The position numbers and the translations under genes were made by a program. Shown here piece after piece: positions 42,533-51,009 of a stretch of DNA of 64,000 nucleotides. The DNA is from RGIG4140 sp045632845. Lineage in GTDB: Bacteria; Pseudomonadota; Alphaproteobacteria; CAAHEQ01; UBA3637. The stretch covers positions 19,140-83,139 of the forward strand of contig JAZQXL010000002.1 in the NCBI GenBank assembly GCA_045632845.1, given 5' to 3'. The number at the start of each line of letters is the position of its first letter. Position 1 is the first letter of the stretch. The notes beneath the pieces are model-generated. The model was not told the origin of the DNA. It did no database searches and was given only the letters and a program-made list of their open reading frames with translations.

Positions 42533-43504
42533 CTATTCGTGTGAGTTTTCTTTTTGTTGACGATAAAAAGAACTTAAAGGGATTCGTTTCCAATTAAATG
42601 GGCGGGAGCCATATACTTTTTCAATGTCAACATAAGGAACATTCCCCATGTTTTGCCCAGGGTGTGAAAAAACAAGTTTGCTAAAATCTTTTGAATAGAT
42701 GTCAACCTTTTCAGGAGGACAAAGTGAAAAAGCGGCTGTTGAAAAGAATGTGCAAACATTTTTTGGTTCCATCATCATAGAAAGAAGCTCTGCAGGAATT
42801 TGACGTGAAATAATGGGTGTCATTGGGAAAATTTTAGCCCAATCAGTTCTTTCCCGTGGGTGGGGTTTAATCACCACTTCATCCATGTTATAATTAGTTA
42901 AAATGCTGTTATAAAGAGCAATCTTTTCTTCTTCACTAACGATATTATCTTCACTGAGTGGTTGTGTGATTAAAATAACAGATTTTTGCTCAAACGTTTT
43001 TAACATCGTTGGGCTCACATTAAAAATATGAACAATGGCTTCTTTTTCTTGATGTGATTTTTCATCCCACAATTTTTTCAAATCATGAACAACAAGTTTG
43101 GGATTGTTGGAATTTTCAATTTCATGACCTAATTTTGTTGTGAAACACTTAAGAATGTCTGGATTGTTCAAGTGTTTTTCAACCATGTGTGAGTCACTTG
43201 CGCCATCAGAGAGGGAATAAAACGGATATCTTTGTGAAATTTCTTTAGAGTAAGGTGTGACCAAATTGCCATAAAAAGGAACTTTAAATCCTTCCAATTT
43301 GCTATCAAGTGTTTTAAAAAAAGATTGAATATAATTATCTTCAAGCCCTTTTGGAGGAAGATTAATAGCCGTTTTATGCTTTAAATTATTATCACAGATT
43401 GCAGGACCACATAAAAAATGTGTTTCATCAATTTTGTCAGTAAAAGCTAAACTATATTGCAACAATGAATATGCAGAGTTAGCAATAAAAAAACGAGAAA
43501 TCAT
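42533..43504 (-). CDS. GT52-like glycosyltransferase (sialyltransferase-like)
   Basis: This 323-residue protein resembles GT52 family enzymes that add sialic acid or other sugars to lipooligosaccharide. The segment ILITQPLSEDN and the KPHPRE motif (213-218) match that family's catalytic HP region. The final third has TFFSTAAFSL, which would bind the CMP-sugar donor. It has no signal peptide or membrane span. The start is placed at 43504, where AAGGA precedes ATG. It is the last gene of a minus-strand unit with rsmB and rlmE. The actual donor and acceptor are not known, and lipid A or capsule sugars are guesses. Confidence 0.65.
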   Translation of the reverse strand: MISRFFIANSAYSLLQYSLAFTDKIDETHFLCGPAICDNNLKHKTAINLPPKGLEDNYIQSFFKTLDSKLEGFKVPFYGNLVTPYSKEISQRYPFYSLSDGASDSHMVEKHLNNPDILKCFTTKLGHEIENSNNPKLVVHDLKKLWDEKSHQEKEAIVHIFNVSPTMLKTFEQKSVILITQPLSEDNIVSEEEKIALYNSILTNYNMDEVVIKPHPRERTDWAKIFPMTPIISRQIPAELLSMMMEPKNVCTFFSTAAFSLCPPEKVDIYSKDFSKLVFSHPGQNMGNVPYVDIEKVYGSRPFNWKRIPLSSFYRQQKENSHE

Positions 43505-43579
43505 TAGTAAATCCTTTTTTCCTTTTGTTTTTCTTGACTTCACAGTATACAAAAAAAGATGAATTTTTTCAAATGTTTT

Positions 43580-44695
43580 TTATTTTCTTTGATTTTCTTC
43601 TTTTTTCATAATGGCAACAAAAAGACCATCAGTGTTTGTTCTTGCAGGTGAAAATTGTTTGTGTCCTTTAAGTTTAAAGAATGGATGGGATTTTAAAAAT
43701 TTTTGAACTTGTTTGATGTTTTCATCTTCAGTGATTGAACAGGTCATGTAAATGAGGTGCGCATTCAAAGGTGTAAAAGATGCAGCTCTTTTTAATATGA
43801 ATGCTTGTTTTTTTAAAATTTCATAAAATTGTTCTTCTGTTAATTTCCATCTTGCATCGGGACATCTGCGCCAGGTGCCAGTGCCAGAGCAGGGAGCGTC
43901 AACGACAACATGTGAAAATTTAACATCTGGATTTTGTTTTAAATAATTTGGGATATCCAATGTTGTATCAATGATGGATATATTCGCTCTTTGCGCCCGT
44001 TTTTGAAGTTCTTGTAAACTCCTTTTTGAAATATCATGGGCAAGGATTTTTCCTTTTTGATTCATCATTTGAGCAAAAATTAGTGATTTTCCACCAGCTC
44101 CTGCACAATAATCTAACACACAATCTTGGGGTTTAACCATTGTTTCAAGTGCCACAAGTTGGGAGCCTTCATCTTGAACTTCAACAAGACCAGTTTTATA
44201 AGCTTTTAAGCCCAAAAGATTGGTACGTTTTTTTAAAATAAGACCATACGGAGATAGAGCCGTCTTTTCTGTTTCGACCCCTTCTTTTAAAAGTTCTTTT
44301 TGAACAAAATCACGGTTTTTTGTTGCTCTTAAAATAATATTAGGATTTTCAAGGAGAGCAGGTAATTCTTTATCTGCATTTTTAATTTTTTGAATCAACC
44401 ACTCAGGCGTTTCAACTTGTATGTGAAAAGGCATTTTTTGATCAGATAAATGAGATTTATTCTGATTTAAAATTTCAATTTTTTCAAGATAGGTTTTATT
44501 TGGATAAAGATAATCTAGCCGTGCTTTATGTCTAATAACATCCCACACTGTTTCTGTTAATAAACGACGGTCTTTTGAGCCAAAAGATTTGTGCAATCTT
44601 GTAAATGCATTGATAATTTCTGATGCTGGTTTTGTTTCTTTTTCAATTGTTGCAAGAAGCTCTGCCGCAACTTTAAAAATAATTTCTTCTCTCAT
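43580..44695 (-). CDS. rsmB: RsmB/NOP-family 16S rRNA m5C methyltransferase
   Basis: This 371-residue S-adenosylmethionine-dependent cytosine-5 methyltransferase has an N-terminal NusB-like RNA-binding domain (1-about 140) and a Rossmann domain with DYCAGAGGKSL (motif I), DAPCSGTGTWRR with the motif IV cysteine and MTCSI with the motif VI catalytic cysteine. RsmB methylates C967 of 16S rRNA. The sequence is also compatible with other RsmB/RsmF-group members. It is eight bases downstream of rlmE, so ribosomal RNA methylation genes are clustered. Confidence 0.85.
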   Translation of the reverse strand: MREEIIFKVAAELLATIEKETKPASEIINAFTRLHKSFGSKDRRLLTETVWDVIRHKARLDYLYPNKTYLEKIEILNQNKSHLSDQKMPFHIQVETPEWLIQKIKNADKELPALLENPNIILRATKNRDFVQKELLKEGVETEKTALSPYGLILKKRTNLLGLKAYKTGLVEVQDEGSQLVALETMVKPQDCVLDYCAGAGGKSLIFAQMMNQKGKILAHDISKRSLQELQKRAQRANISIIDTTLDIPNYLKQNPDVKFSHVVVDAPCSGTGTWRRCPDARWKLTEEQFYEILKKQAFILKRAASFTPLNAHLIYMTCSITEDENIKQVQKFLKSHPFFKLKGHKQFSPARTNTDGLFVAIMKKEENQRK

Positions 44696-44703
44696 TTTGA
44701 AAA

Positions 44704-45390
44704 TTAATCTTCTTTTCTGCCTTTAAAACCTGTTGCAACAACATAAACTTCTGAAGAATCTTTTCTGCTGGCATCTGGTTTTGCATGTTTGACAACTTTG
44801 AAATGTTGTTTCATTTCAGCTAAAAATTGGTTTTCAGTTCCTCCTTGAAAAATTTTAGCAATAAAAACACCACCAGGGTTAAGAACTTGTAGTGCAAAAT
44901 CATATGCCATTTCAAGTAAATTCATGATACGCAAGTGGTCAAGTGCATGAACGCCTGTTGTATTTGCTGCCATATCTGACATGACAATATCGGCTTGGTG
45001 ACCATTTAAAAGTTCTCTTAGTTTTTCAGGAGCTTCATCTAAAGTAAAGTCCATTTGGACAAGTTTTGCACCAGAAATTGGATCGGCAGGAAGTAAATCC
45101 ATACCAACAACCAGAGGATTTTCGGGTGTTGATTTGACTCTCTTAACGGCAACTTGGGACCAACCGCCGGGTGCACAACCAAGATCGACAACACGTTTGC
45201 CAGGTTTGAAAAAGTGGAATTGATCATCCAATTGCATGATTTTGAAAGCTGCGCGTCCCCTATATCCAAGGCGATGAGCTTCACTAACGTAAGGGTCATT
45301 TACCTGACGTTGTAACCATTTGGTGCTGGATGCCTTGCGACCTTTAACTTTTTTTAAGTGTGTTTTAAGAGGTCTTGCTGTAAATTTCAT
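44704..45390 (-). CDS. rlmE: 23S rRNA 2'-O-methyltransferase RlmE
   Basis: This 228-residue RrmJ/FtsJ methyltransferase methylates the ribose of U2552 in 23S rRNA. The N-terminal SKTWLQRQ-like segment is here STKWLQRQ, followed by YRGRAAFKIMQLDDQF with the first catalytic lysine, DLGCAPGGWSQ (motif I), and DIVMSDMAANTTG with the catalytic aspartate. The lysine of FIAKIFQGG completes the K-D-K-E tetrad. It is heat-shock linked in other bacteria. It lies between two unknown genes and rsmB. Confidence 0.93.
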   Translation of the reverse strand: MKFTARPLKTHLKKVKGRKASSTKWLQRQVNDPYVSEAHRLGYRGRAAFKIMQLDDQFHFFKPGKRVVDLGCAPGGWSQVAVKRVKSTPENPLVVGMDLLPADPISGAKLVQMDFTLDEAPEKLRELLNGHQADIVMSDMAANTTGVHALDHLRIMNLLEMAYDFALQVLNPGGVFIAKIFQGGTENQFLAEMKQHFKVVKHAKPDASRKDSSEVYVVATGFKGRKED

Positions 45391-45419
45391 TATTTTTTCC
45401 TATAAGCGATTTTATTGTT

Positions 45420-45872
45420 TTATCTAATTTGCGATGTTTGAATAGATTGTATCCCAGCTTCTTGAGTTTGTTCATTTGTAATTGAGGTTCCTAAAGCCTG
45501 AGTTGATACTGAGCTTGCTTCAAGTTGATTAAGTTCTGTAATCATACGTGTTCTTTCAAGTTCTGTTTCAGGTGCCATATATAAAAAAGTTTCACCATTT
45601 TCACCCGTAGCAGTAAGGTTAACCCCAGCAATATTAGCTCTTAAAACAAACTGTTTCATTTCGGGAGGAAGTGTTGCAAAAAAGCGATTTCTTAACCCTG
45701 GAATAAAAGGTAGATTTTCACTTTCTTCTTTTGATATAATAGCAACAGATGGATCTTTTGCTTGTGCATTTAAAAGTTCACAATAAGGAAGAGATCTTAA
45801 ATCTCTATCTGCGGTTACTCTTGTTTGAGTGGCGTTTATTATTTGATCTTTTGTTGGTGCAAATATTGTCAT
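45420..45872 (-). CDS. Hypothetical protein, 150 residues
   Basis: I do not recognise this protein. It is soluble, with no signal peptide, and has a mid-region EMKQFVLRANIAGVNLTATG that could be a strand-helix unit, followed by a glutamine- and serine-rich tail (TNEQTQEAGIQSIQTSQ). The start is placed at 45872, where GGGAGGC precedes ATG; a frame extension to 45887 overlaps the upstream gene. The upstream gene ends two bases before this start, so they are coupled. Confidence 0.6.
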   Translation of the reverse strand: MTIFAPTKDQIINATQTRVTADRDLRSLPYCELLNAQAKDPSVAIISKEESENLPFIPGLRNRFFATLPPEMKQFVLRANIAGVNLTATGENGETFLYMAPETELERTRMITELNQLEASSVSTQALGTSITNEQTQEAGIQSIQTSQIR

Positions 45873-45873
45873 T

Positions 45874-46842
45874 TTATGCCTCCCCAAGTGGTTTTAACGA
45901 AACAAAATAGCCTGCATTTAATGCTTTTTCAACAAATTGTCGTTCTTGCTGTGTCAGTTTTGAAAGTTCAATTTGTTTATCTTCTTCAGAAGGGATATAT
46001 CCAATTTGATTTGATGTTAAAATTTGAACAGATGGGTTAATTTTTTTAAAAGCCAAAACATCAGCATAGGTTAATTCTTCAAAATGAATGTTAGAATGTG
46101 CTTCAAGAGTTTTGCGTCTTGGTGCTTTTTCCCCCTCGATTGCAACTGCATCTTCAAGAATTGGAATTAAATGATTTTTCAATATTCCATCTGTAACCAA
46201 AGTCCATTGTCCATTGTCGAGGGAATAAATTTGACTGATTGGGCGTCTTGGATTGGCAGGATTTTCTGTATATGCGACTTTAACAAAGGGTAAATTGCAT
46301 AAATAAAAGACACGTTGAAGAACTTCACCCGTTGGTTCGCCAGAAGGTGTTGTTTTCTTTTGAATGGTGTGAGAAAGTTCACCATTAGGCGAATAAATAG
46401 GTGTTGAAATGCTGACAATATCATATTTGTTTTTGCTGTTTTTTTTGTATTGAACGCCCAAAGTCAATAAACCTGTGTCAGGGTCATATGTCCAATCTTG
46501 ATCAAGTAGTCCATCGACATAAAAACGAGAGAGTGTTTTTTTCTCATTCTTATCATAAACAATTTCTTCAGATAATTTGTTTTGTTTGTCGTAGGTTAAA
46601 ACTTTTACCACTGCAGGTGGTGTTTGAGGTTTGTTTATATCAATATAAACCAACATATTACGACCAAGTTTATTCCTTCTTGCATAGGCTCTTGAAATGA
46701 GGGCAGATTTATTTTGCTCAGTTGCATCCGCTGATGATAAATATTCATCATAATAAATGAGGCCATCTTTTTTGTATGTAATAACAACATGACCATTTTG
46801 AAGGTTTCTTCTATTTAATTCAACAGGTTGAGTGTTTGTCAT
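45874..46842 (-). CDS. Hypothetical protein, 322 residues
   Basis: No family is recognised. The protein is soluble and strand-rich. From about residue 80 there are repeated phrases like VLTYDKQNKLSEEIVYD and TYDPDTGLLTLGVQY that resemble short YD- or MORN-type antiparallel units (alternating D/N-G and aromatic residues). There is no signal peptide. The C-terminal 60 residues (about 262-322) look helical. It is coupled to the following orphan gene and probably starts a five-gene unit ending with the glycosyltransferase. Confidence 0.6.
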   Translation of the reverse strand: MTNTQPVELNRRNLQNGHVVITYKKDGLIYYDEYLSSADATEQNKSALISRAYARRNKLGRNMLVYIDINKPQTPPAVVKVLTYDKQNKLSEEIVYDKNEKKTLSRFYVDGLLDQDWTYDPDTGLLTLGVQYKKNSKNKYDIVSISTPIYSPNGELSHTIQKKTTPSGEPTGEVLQRVFYLCNLPFVKVAYTENPANPRRPISQIYSLDNGQWTLVTDGILKNHLIPILEDAVAIEGEKAPRRKTLEAHSNIHFEELTYADVLAFKKINPSVQILTSNQIGYIPSEEDKQIELSKLTQQERQFVEKALNAGYFVSLKPLGEA

Positions 46843-46878
46843 TGATTATACCCCACGTAAAACAAATTATACATTATA

Positions 46879-46907
46879 TTATATCAAAAACCGAATAAAA
46901 ATACAAG
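46879..46907 (-). promoter_or_regulatory. Promoter of the orphan-rlmE-rsmB-GT operon, overlapping a terminator
   Basis: On the minus strand TTGTAT (46907-46902), 17 bases, TATAAT (46884-46879). The -35 box is in the loop of the ankyrin-lolA operon terminator. Confidence 0.7.
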
Positions 46908-46926
46908 TTTTTTATTCGGTTTTTGG
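46887..46926 (-). terminator. Terminator of the ftsK-lolA-ankyrin operon
   Basis: AAAAACCGAATAAAAA pairs with TTTTTATTCGGTTTTT around a short loop, with T runs on both sides. Confidence 0.9.
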
Positions 46927-46944
46927 CTTTTCTAGACACTTTGA

Positions 46945-47676
46945 TTAAAAGTCTGAAGATTGTAAATTAACATTTTTTGCATCTTCTTCTTGTGGTTTGA
47001 ATGCACTATCAGGCTCTTCTTCGACCATTCCTCCTGTTCTTACTTTTGAATCGTTTTCTGATTTTTTAGCTGTTCCTTGTTTTTGCTTTTCTTTTGCATT
47101 TTGTTGTTCAGCTGCTTGTTTTTGTTTTTCTTTTGCGATGCGGTCTTTTTCATTTTGTGTTTTTGTATCTGTGAGCAAAAGATTTTTAACAATTAAATCT
47201 GATAAGTCTGTGTTTCTTAAAACAGGATTTTGTTCTAAGTACCACAATATATTTTGGCCATTCATATCAGTTTGATAAATAGATTCTTCAGCATATTCCA
47301 TAAAGAGATTTAAAATATCAGATCTTGGTGCGTAAAAAGCTGCAAAAAAGCTAATAGGAATAACTTTTGGAGCGCCTTTGATTGGAAATGCCGTATTTTC
47401 AACTTGTTCATTTGGATTGACCCCACCTTTTTCAAGCAAGATTTTAAGAACATGTGGATTACCACGCATAATTGCTAACTGAAGAATAGATCCACCACAT
47501 CTAAAGTCGATGTTGAAATTAATTTGATCCTTAATCCAAGGTTCAATATCTTTTTCAGATCTTGCGGAGCGAACAATATCTTGTAGTGGGTGATAGATAC
47601 AATCTCTTGGTGCAGCATACACTGTTAAAGGAATTAAAGCTGCACTAATTAGGCTAAGTAAAATATTTTTCTTCAT
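46945..47676 (-). CDS. Exported ankyrin-repeat protein
   Basis: This 243-residue precursor has a signal peptide cut near VYA. Ankyrin units are visible: DFRCGGSILQLAIMRGNPHVLKILLEKGG and a more divergent second one up to about residue 165. The C-terminal third is a charged, glutamine-rich coiled-coil-like segment (residues about 170-215, KEKQKQAAEQQ), then an acidic tail. It is predicted to be periplasmic. It sits 18 bases after lolA, so it could serve outer membrane lipoprotein handling, but this rests on position only. AAGGAG precedes ATG. Confidence 0.75.
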   Translation of the reverse strand: MKKNILLSLISAALIPLTVYAAPRDCIYHPLQDIVRSARSEKDIEPWIKDQINFNIDFRCGGSILQLAIMRGNPHVLKILLEKGGVNPNEQVENTAFPIKGAPKVIPISFFAAFYAPRSDILNLFMEYAEESIYQTDMNGQNILWYLEQNPVLRNTDLSDLIVKNLLLTDTKTQNEKDRIAKEKQKQAAEQQNAKEKQKQGTAKKSENDSKVRTGGMVEEEPDSAFKPQEEDAKNVNLQSSDF

Positions 47677-47694
47677 ATTATCAGTCTCCTTAAA

Positions 47695-48315
47695 CTATTT
47701 TTGCTTATATGGATTTTGAAACAAAAAAAGAGTTTTGTCAACAGAAACATTTTGTTCAATATTAAATAATGAAACTGTTGATTTTATACCTTGCATATCA
47801 ATAATTTCCCATTGTTTTAATAAAAGAGTGTCTTTATCAATAATAAGTGTTAGTGATCCAAGTTCTTTTGCCCCTTTTTTGTGAGCGGTTACTTTATATT
47901 CATCTAACACATCTTGAACTGAAGTAACAACAAATTCAGGATCATTAAATTTTAATTTGTTTTTTAAAATAAGACTAACGGGTGTTTGATTGAGGTCAAA
48001 ATAACTAACTTCTTTCAAATCTTTGTCATGATAAATTAAATAACCATTATTAGCATAAAATTCTAAAGGTGATCCTTTTTGATAAACTAAACGCATTTTT
48101 CCTGGACGAGACATATAAAGGGTCCCTGTTTGAAGATCATTTTCAGTTTTTGAATTAAATTGGGCAAACTCAGCTTTTAATGTTTTAATTTTATTATAAG
48201 CTGTTTCAACTTTTGTTAAAATTTCTCTGTTTTGTGGTGTATCGATTTTTTTCTCAACATCTGAAAATGCAGGATTTGTAAAAAATAGTAACATTAAAAA
48301 TAATAATTTTTTCAT
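47695..48315 (-). CDS. lolA: Outer-membrane lipoprotein carrier LolA
   Basis: This 206-residue periplasmic chaperone ferries lipoproteins from LolCDE to the outer membrane. A signal peptide (cut after AFS) is followed by an antiparallel beta-sheet domain with FAQFNSKTENDLQTGTLYMSRPGKMRLVY, a hallmark of the family. It lies 12 bases downstream of ftsK, an arrangement conserved in alphaproteobacteria. Its clients here may include the lipoproteins at 15860, 16352 and 24768. Confidence 0.93.
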   Translation of the reverse strand: MKKLLFLMLLFFTNPAFSDVEKKIDTPQNREILTKVETAYNKIKTLKAEFAQFNSKTENDLQTGTLYMSRPGKMRLVYQKGSPLEFYANNGYLIYHDKDLKEVSYFDLNQTPVSLILKNKLKFNDPEFVVTSVQDVLDEYKVTAHKKGAKELGSLTLIIDKDTLLLKQWEIIDMQGIKSTVSLFNIEQNVSVDKTLFLFQNPYKQK

Positions 48316-48327
48316 CTAAATAGGTCC

Positions 48328-50805
48328 TTATGCGTTACAAGTTGGAACAAGGATTTCTCTTTTCCCTGCTACATTTGGTTTTGAAATGACACCTTCAGCT
48401 TCCATTCTGTCAATTAAATCAGCAGCTTTATTGTATCCAATTCTTAATTGTCTTTGTACGTAGCTTGTTGACACTTTTTGATCTCTTAAAATAATGGCAA
48501 CTGCTTGATCATACAAGTCCCCTCCATTAGGAGTTCCACCAGCTGTACCCACTGCACCAGTTGATGAGGTTGAACCTGCATCAGGATCTGTTGTAACAGC
48601 ATTTAAATATTGAGGTTCGGCTTGCATTTCCCAATGGTGAACAACTTGTTCGACATCTTGATCAGAAACAAATGGGCCATGGACACGTTGAGGCCTTTGT
48701 CCTGCGGGCATAAAGAGCATATCCCCTTTACCCAACAATCTTTCAGCACCATGTTCATCCAAAATTGTACGAGAGTCAGTTTTGCTGCGAACTTGGAAAG
48801 ACATACGAGATGGGAAGTTTGATTTAATTGTACCTGTGATAACATCAACACTTGGTCGTTGAGTTGCCAAAATCAAGTGAATACCAACAGCACGAGCCAT
48901 TTGAGCTAAACGTTGAATAAGTGGATCAACTTCTTTACCGCATCTGCCCATCAAATCTGCCATTTCATCAATGATGATAACAATATATGGAATAGGGGTT
49001 AAATCAAATTCTTGTTCTTCATAAATAGGGCGACCTGTTTCAGGGTCAAAACCTGTTTGTACACGTCTGGTTAAGCTTTTTCCCTCTTTTGCAGCTTGTT
49101 TGAGTTTTTGATTGTATCCATCAATGTTTCGAACACCTAAATGGGACATAGAGGTGTATCTGTCTTCCATTTCACGGACGGCCCATTTAAGCGCAATAAC
49201 AACTTTTTCAGGATCAACTACAACAGGCGTTAATAGGTGTGGGATTCTGTTATATACAGAAAGTTCAACCATTTTTGGATCGACCATGATTAAACGGCAT
49301 TCAGCTGGGGTGAATCGGTACAATAATGAAAGCACCATAGTGTTAATTGCAACGGATTTACCTGAGCCAGTTGTACCAGCAACGAGTAAGTGAGGCATTT
49401 TTGCAAGATCAGCAAAAACAGGTGCGCCACCGATATCTTTTCCTAAAATAAGAGGAAGTGCTCCCGAGTTGTTTTTGAATTGATTGTGTTCAATCATTTC
49501 TCTGATATAAACAACTTCACGTTTAAGGTTTGGCATTTCAATACCGACAGCATCTGTTCCAGGTATAACCGCAATACGCACTGAAACAACGCGCATTTTC
49601 ATGGCAATATCATCTGCAAGGGTAATAATGCGTGCGCTTTTAATCCCTGCAGCGGGTTGAAATTCATAGAGTGTAACAACTGGGCCAGGATGTGCGGTTA
49701 CAACTTTTCCTGTAATGCTAAATTGAGAGAGAACATCTTCAAGCTCTTTACTTGTTTTTTGCATAAACTCTTTGGAAAGCATAGGGGCATTGTTTGATTT
49801 TATAGGATCGAGCAATGAGCTAGATGGTAGTTGCAGCGCTTCCCCTTCATCTGGTCTTGTATAAACAGGCTGAGGTTTTGGTTGAGGTGTTTCTTTTGGT
49901 TTTGAATAACTTTCTTGAGGTGATTCATATCTTGTTTCTTGATAAGATTGGTAGGGTGGTGTTTCAACAGATTGTCTTGTTGATATAAACGAGAAGCCAT
50001 CATCTTCAGTAAATGTTGGTTCAATTCTTTCTTTTCTTGGTTGTTTATCTTTTTGTTTTTTTCTAAATAGAAAGAAAGATGATTTTTCTTTTTGAGGTGT
50101 GACATCTTGAAGTTCTGTTTCACTTGGTTCATTTACTTCTTGAGTCAAATCTTCTTGAATTGACGTTTCTTTATGTACTTCATTTGCTTTATGATGGAAT
50201 AATTTTGGAAGTGTAAAAGAAATTTTAGGCATGTTGAATGTGAGCTTTTTGGGTTTTGGTAAACTTATTTTTGAAAGGGTTGAAGTGCTATTTTTACTGA
50301 TCCATTTTATGGATTTAAACATTGGTATGTTTAAGCTAAAAATAATCATTGCTATAGAGAGAGTGTATAACATAATTTTGACATATACTGGAAATGAAGC
50401 ACTTTCACCAAGCCAGTTTGTGAGATAAAAACCAACAAAGCCACCTCCAAATGAATTTTTCCATTCTCCATTTGAGATCATATGTGAAGGACCGAGGGTC
50501 CAACAAAGTGTTAATAAGCTTAATCCAAAAAGAAAAACTCTTAAATTGACATATTTTTTGTTAATAAGATACATTATTCCTGTGCAAATAAATGCGATTG
50601 GAATTAAAATACAGGCTGATCCAAAAAGTTGAATAATCAAATCAGCTGTATAAGCGCCAAAGCTACCAAGAGCATTTTTAGTTGGCATTGTGCTTGCGGT
50701 GTTGAATGATGTGTCTGCTGAATGGTATGAAAAACAAGCAAAGCAAGTTGCAATTCCAAATAAAAATAAAGCAAATCCGTAAATTTTATGTAAAAATACT
50801 TTCAT
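48328..50805 (-). CDS. ftsK: DNA translocase FtsK
   Basis: This 825-residue septal DNA pump moves chromosome ends to the division site. Four or five hydrophobic segments fill residues 1-170; a proline-, glutamate- and lysine-rich linker runs to about 340. The RecA-like motor has Walker A GTTGSGKS at about 477-484 and Walker B VIIIDEMADL. The last 65 residues form the winged-helix gamma domain that reads KOPS sequences (RIGYNKAADLIDRMEAEGV). It is the first gene of the ftsK-lolA-ankyrin operon. Confidence 0.96.
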   Translation of the reverse strand: MKVFLHKIYGFALFLFGIATCFACFSYHSADTSFNTASTMPTKNALGSFGAYTADLIIQLFGSACILIPIAFICTGIMYLINKKYVNLRVFLFGLSLLTLCWTLGPSHMISNGEWKNSFGGGFVGFYLTNWLGESASFPVYVKIMLYTLSIAMIIFSLNIPMFKSIKWISKNSTSTLSKISLPKPKKLTFNMPKISFTLPKLFHHKANEVHKETSIQEDLTQEVNEPSETELQDVTPQKEKSSFFLFRKKQKDKQPRKERIEPTFTEDDGFSFISTRQSVETPPYQSYQETRYESPQESYSKPKETPQPKPQPVYTRPDEGEALQLPSSSLLDPIKSNNAPMLSKEFMQKTSKELEDVLSQFSITGKVVTAHPGPVVTLYEFQPAAGIKSARIITLADDIAMKMRVVSVRIAVIPGTDAVGIEMPNLKREVVYIREMIEHNQFKNNSGALPLILGKDIGGAPVFADLAKMPHLLVAGTTGSGKSVAINTMVLSLLYRFTPAECRLIMVDPKMVELSVYNRIPHLLTPVVVDPEKVVIALKWAVREMEDRYTSMSHLGVRNIDGYNQKLKQAAKEGKSLTRRVQTGFDPETGRPIYEEQEFDLTPIPYIVIIIDEMADLMGRCGKEVDPLIQRLAQMARAVGIHLILATQRPSVDVITGTIKSNFPSRMSFQVRSKTDSRTILDEHGAERLLGKGDMLFMPAGQRPQRVHGPFVSDQDVEQVVHHWEMQAEPQYLNAVTTDPDAGSTSSTGAVGTAGGTPNGGDLYDQAVAIILRDQKVSTSYVQRQLRIGYNKAADLIDRMEAEGVISKPNVAGKREILVPTCNA

Positions 50806-50839
50806 GATAACTTCCTTATGTGTATTAATTTATATTTTT

Positions 50840-50868
50840 TCTATACCCTTAAATTAAAAAAAATACAA
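50840..50868 (-). promoter_or_regulatory. Promoter of ftsK
   Basis: On the minus strand TTGTAT (50868-50863), 17 bases, TATAGA (50845-50840). Confidence 0.6.
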
Positions 50869-50957
50869 CTTTAATTTTGAAAAAAAAGAATATTTTTTTG
50901 AGAAAAAAGCTGTTTTTTTTATAAAATAAACCTAAAAAATAAATGCGGAATAAAGAC

Positions 50958-50986
50958 TTGACACGTGATTAAAAATCTGCAATAGT
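50958..50986 (+). promoter_or_regulatory. Promoter of the cdsA-lpxB envelope operon
   Basis: TTGACA (50958-50963), 17 bases, AATAGT (50981-50986), about 24 bases before the cdsA start. The 50870-50957 stretch is AT-rich and otherwise empty. Confidence 0.65.
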
Positions 50987-51009
50987 GAGCAAAACGAAAG
51001 GAAAATATT

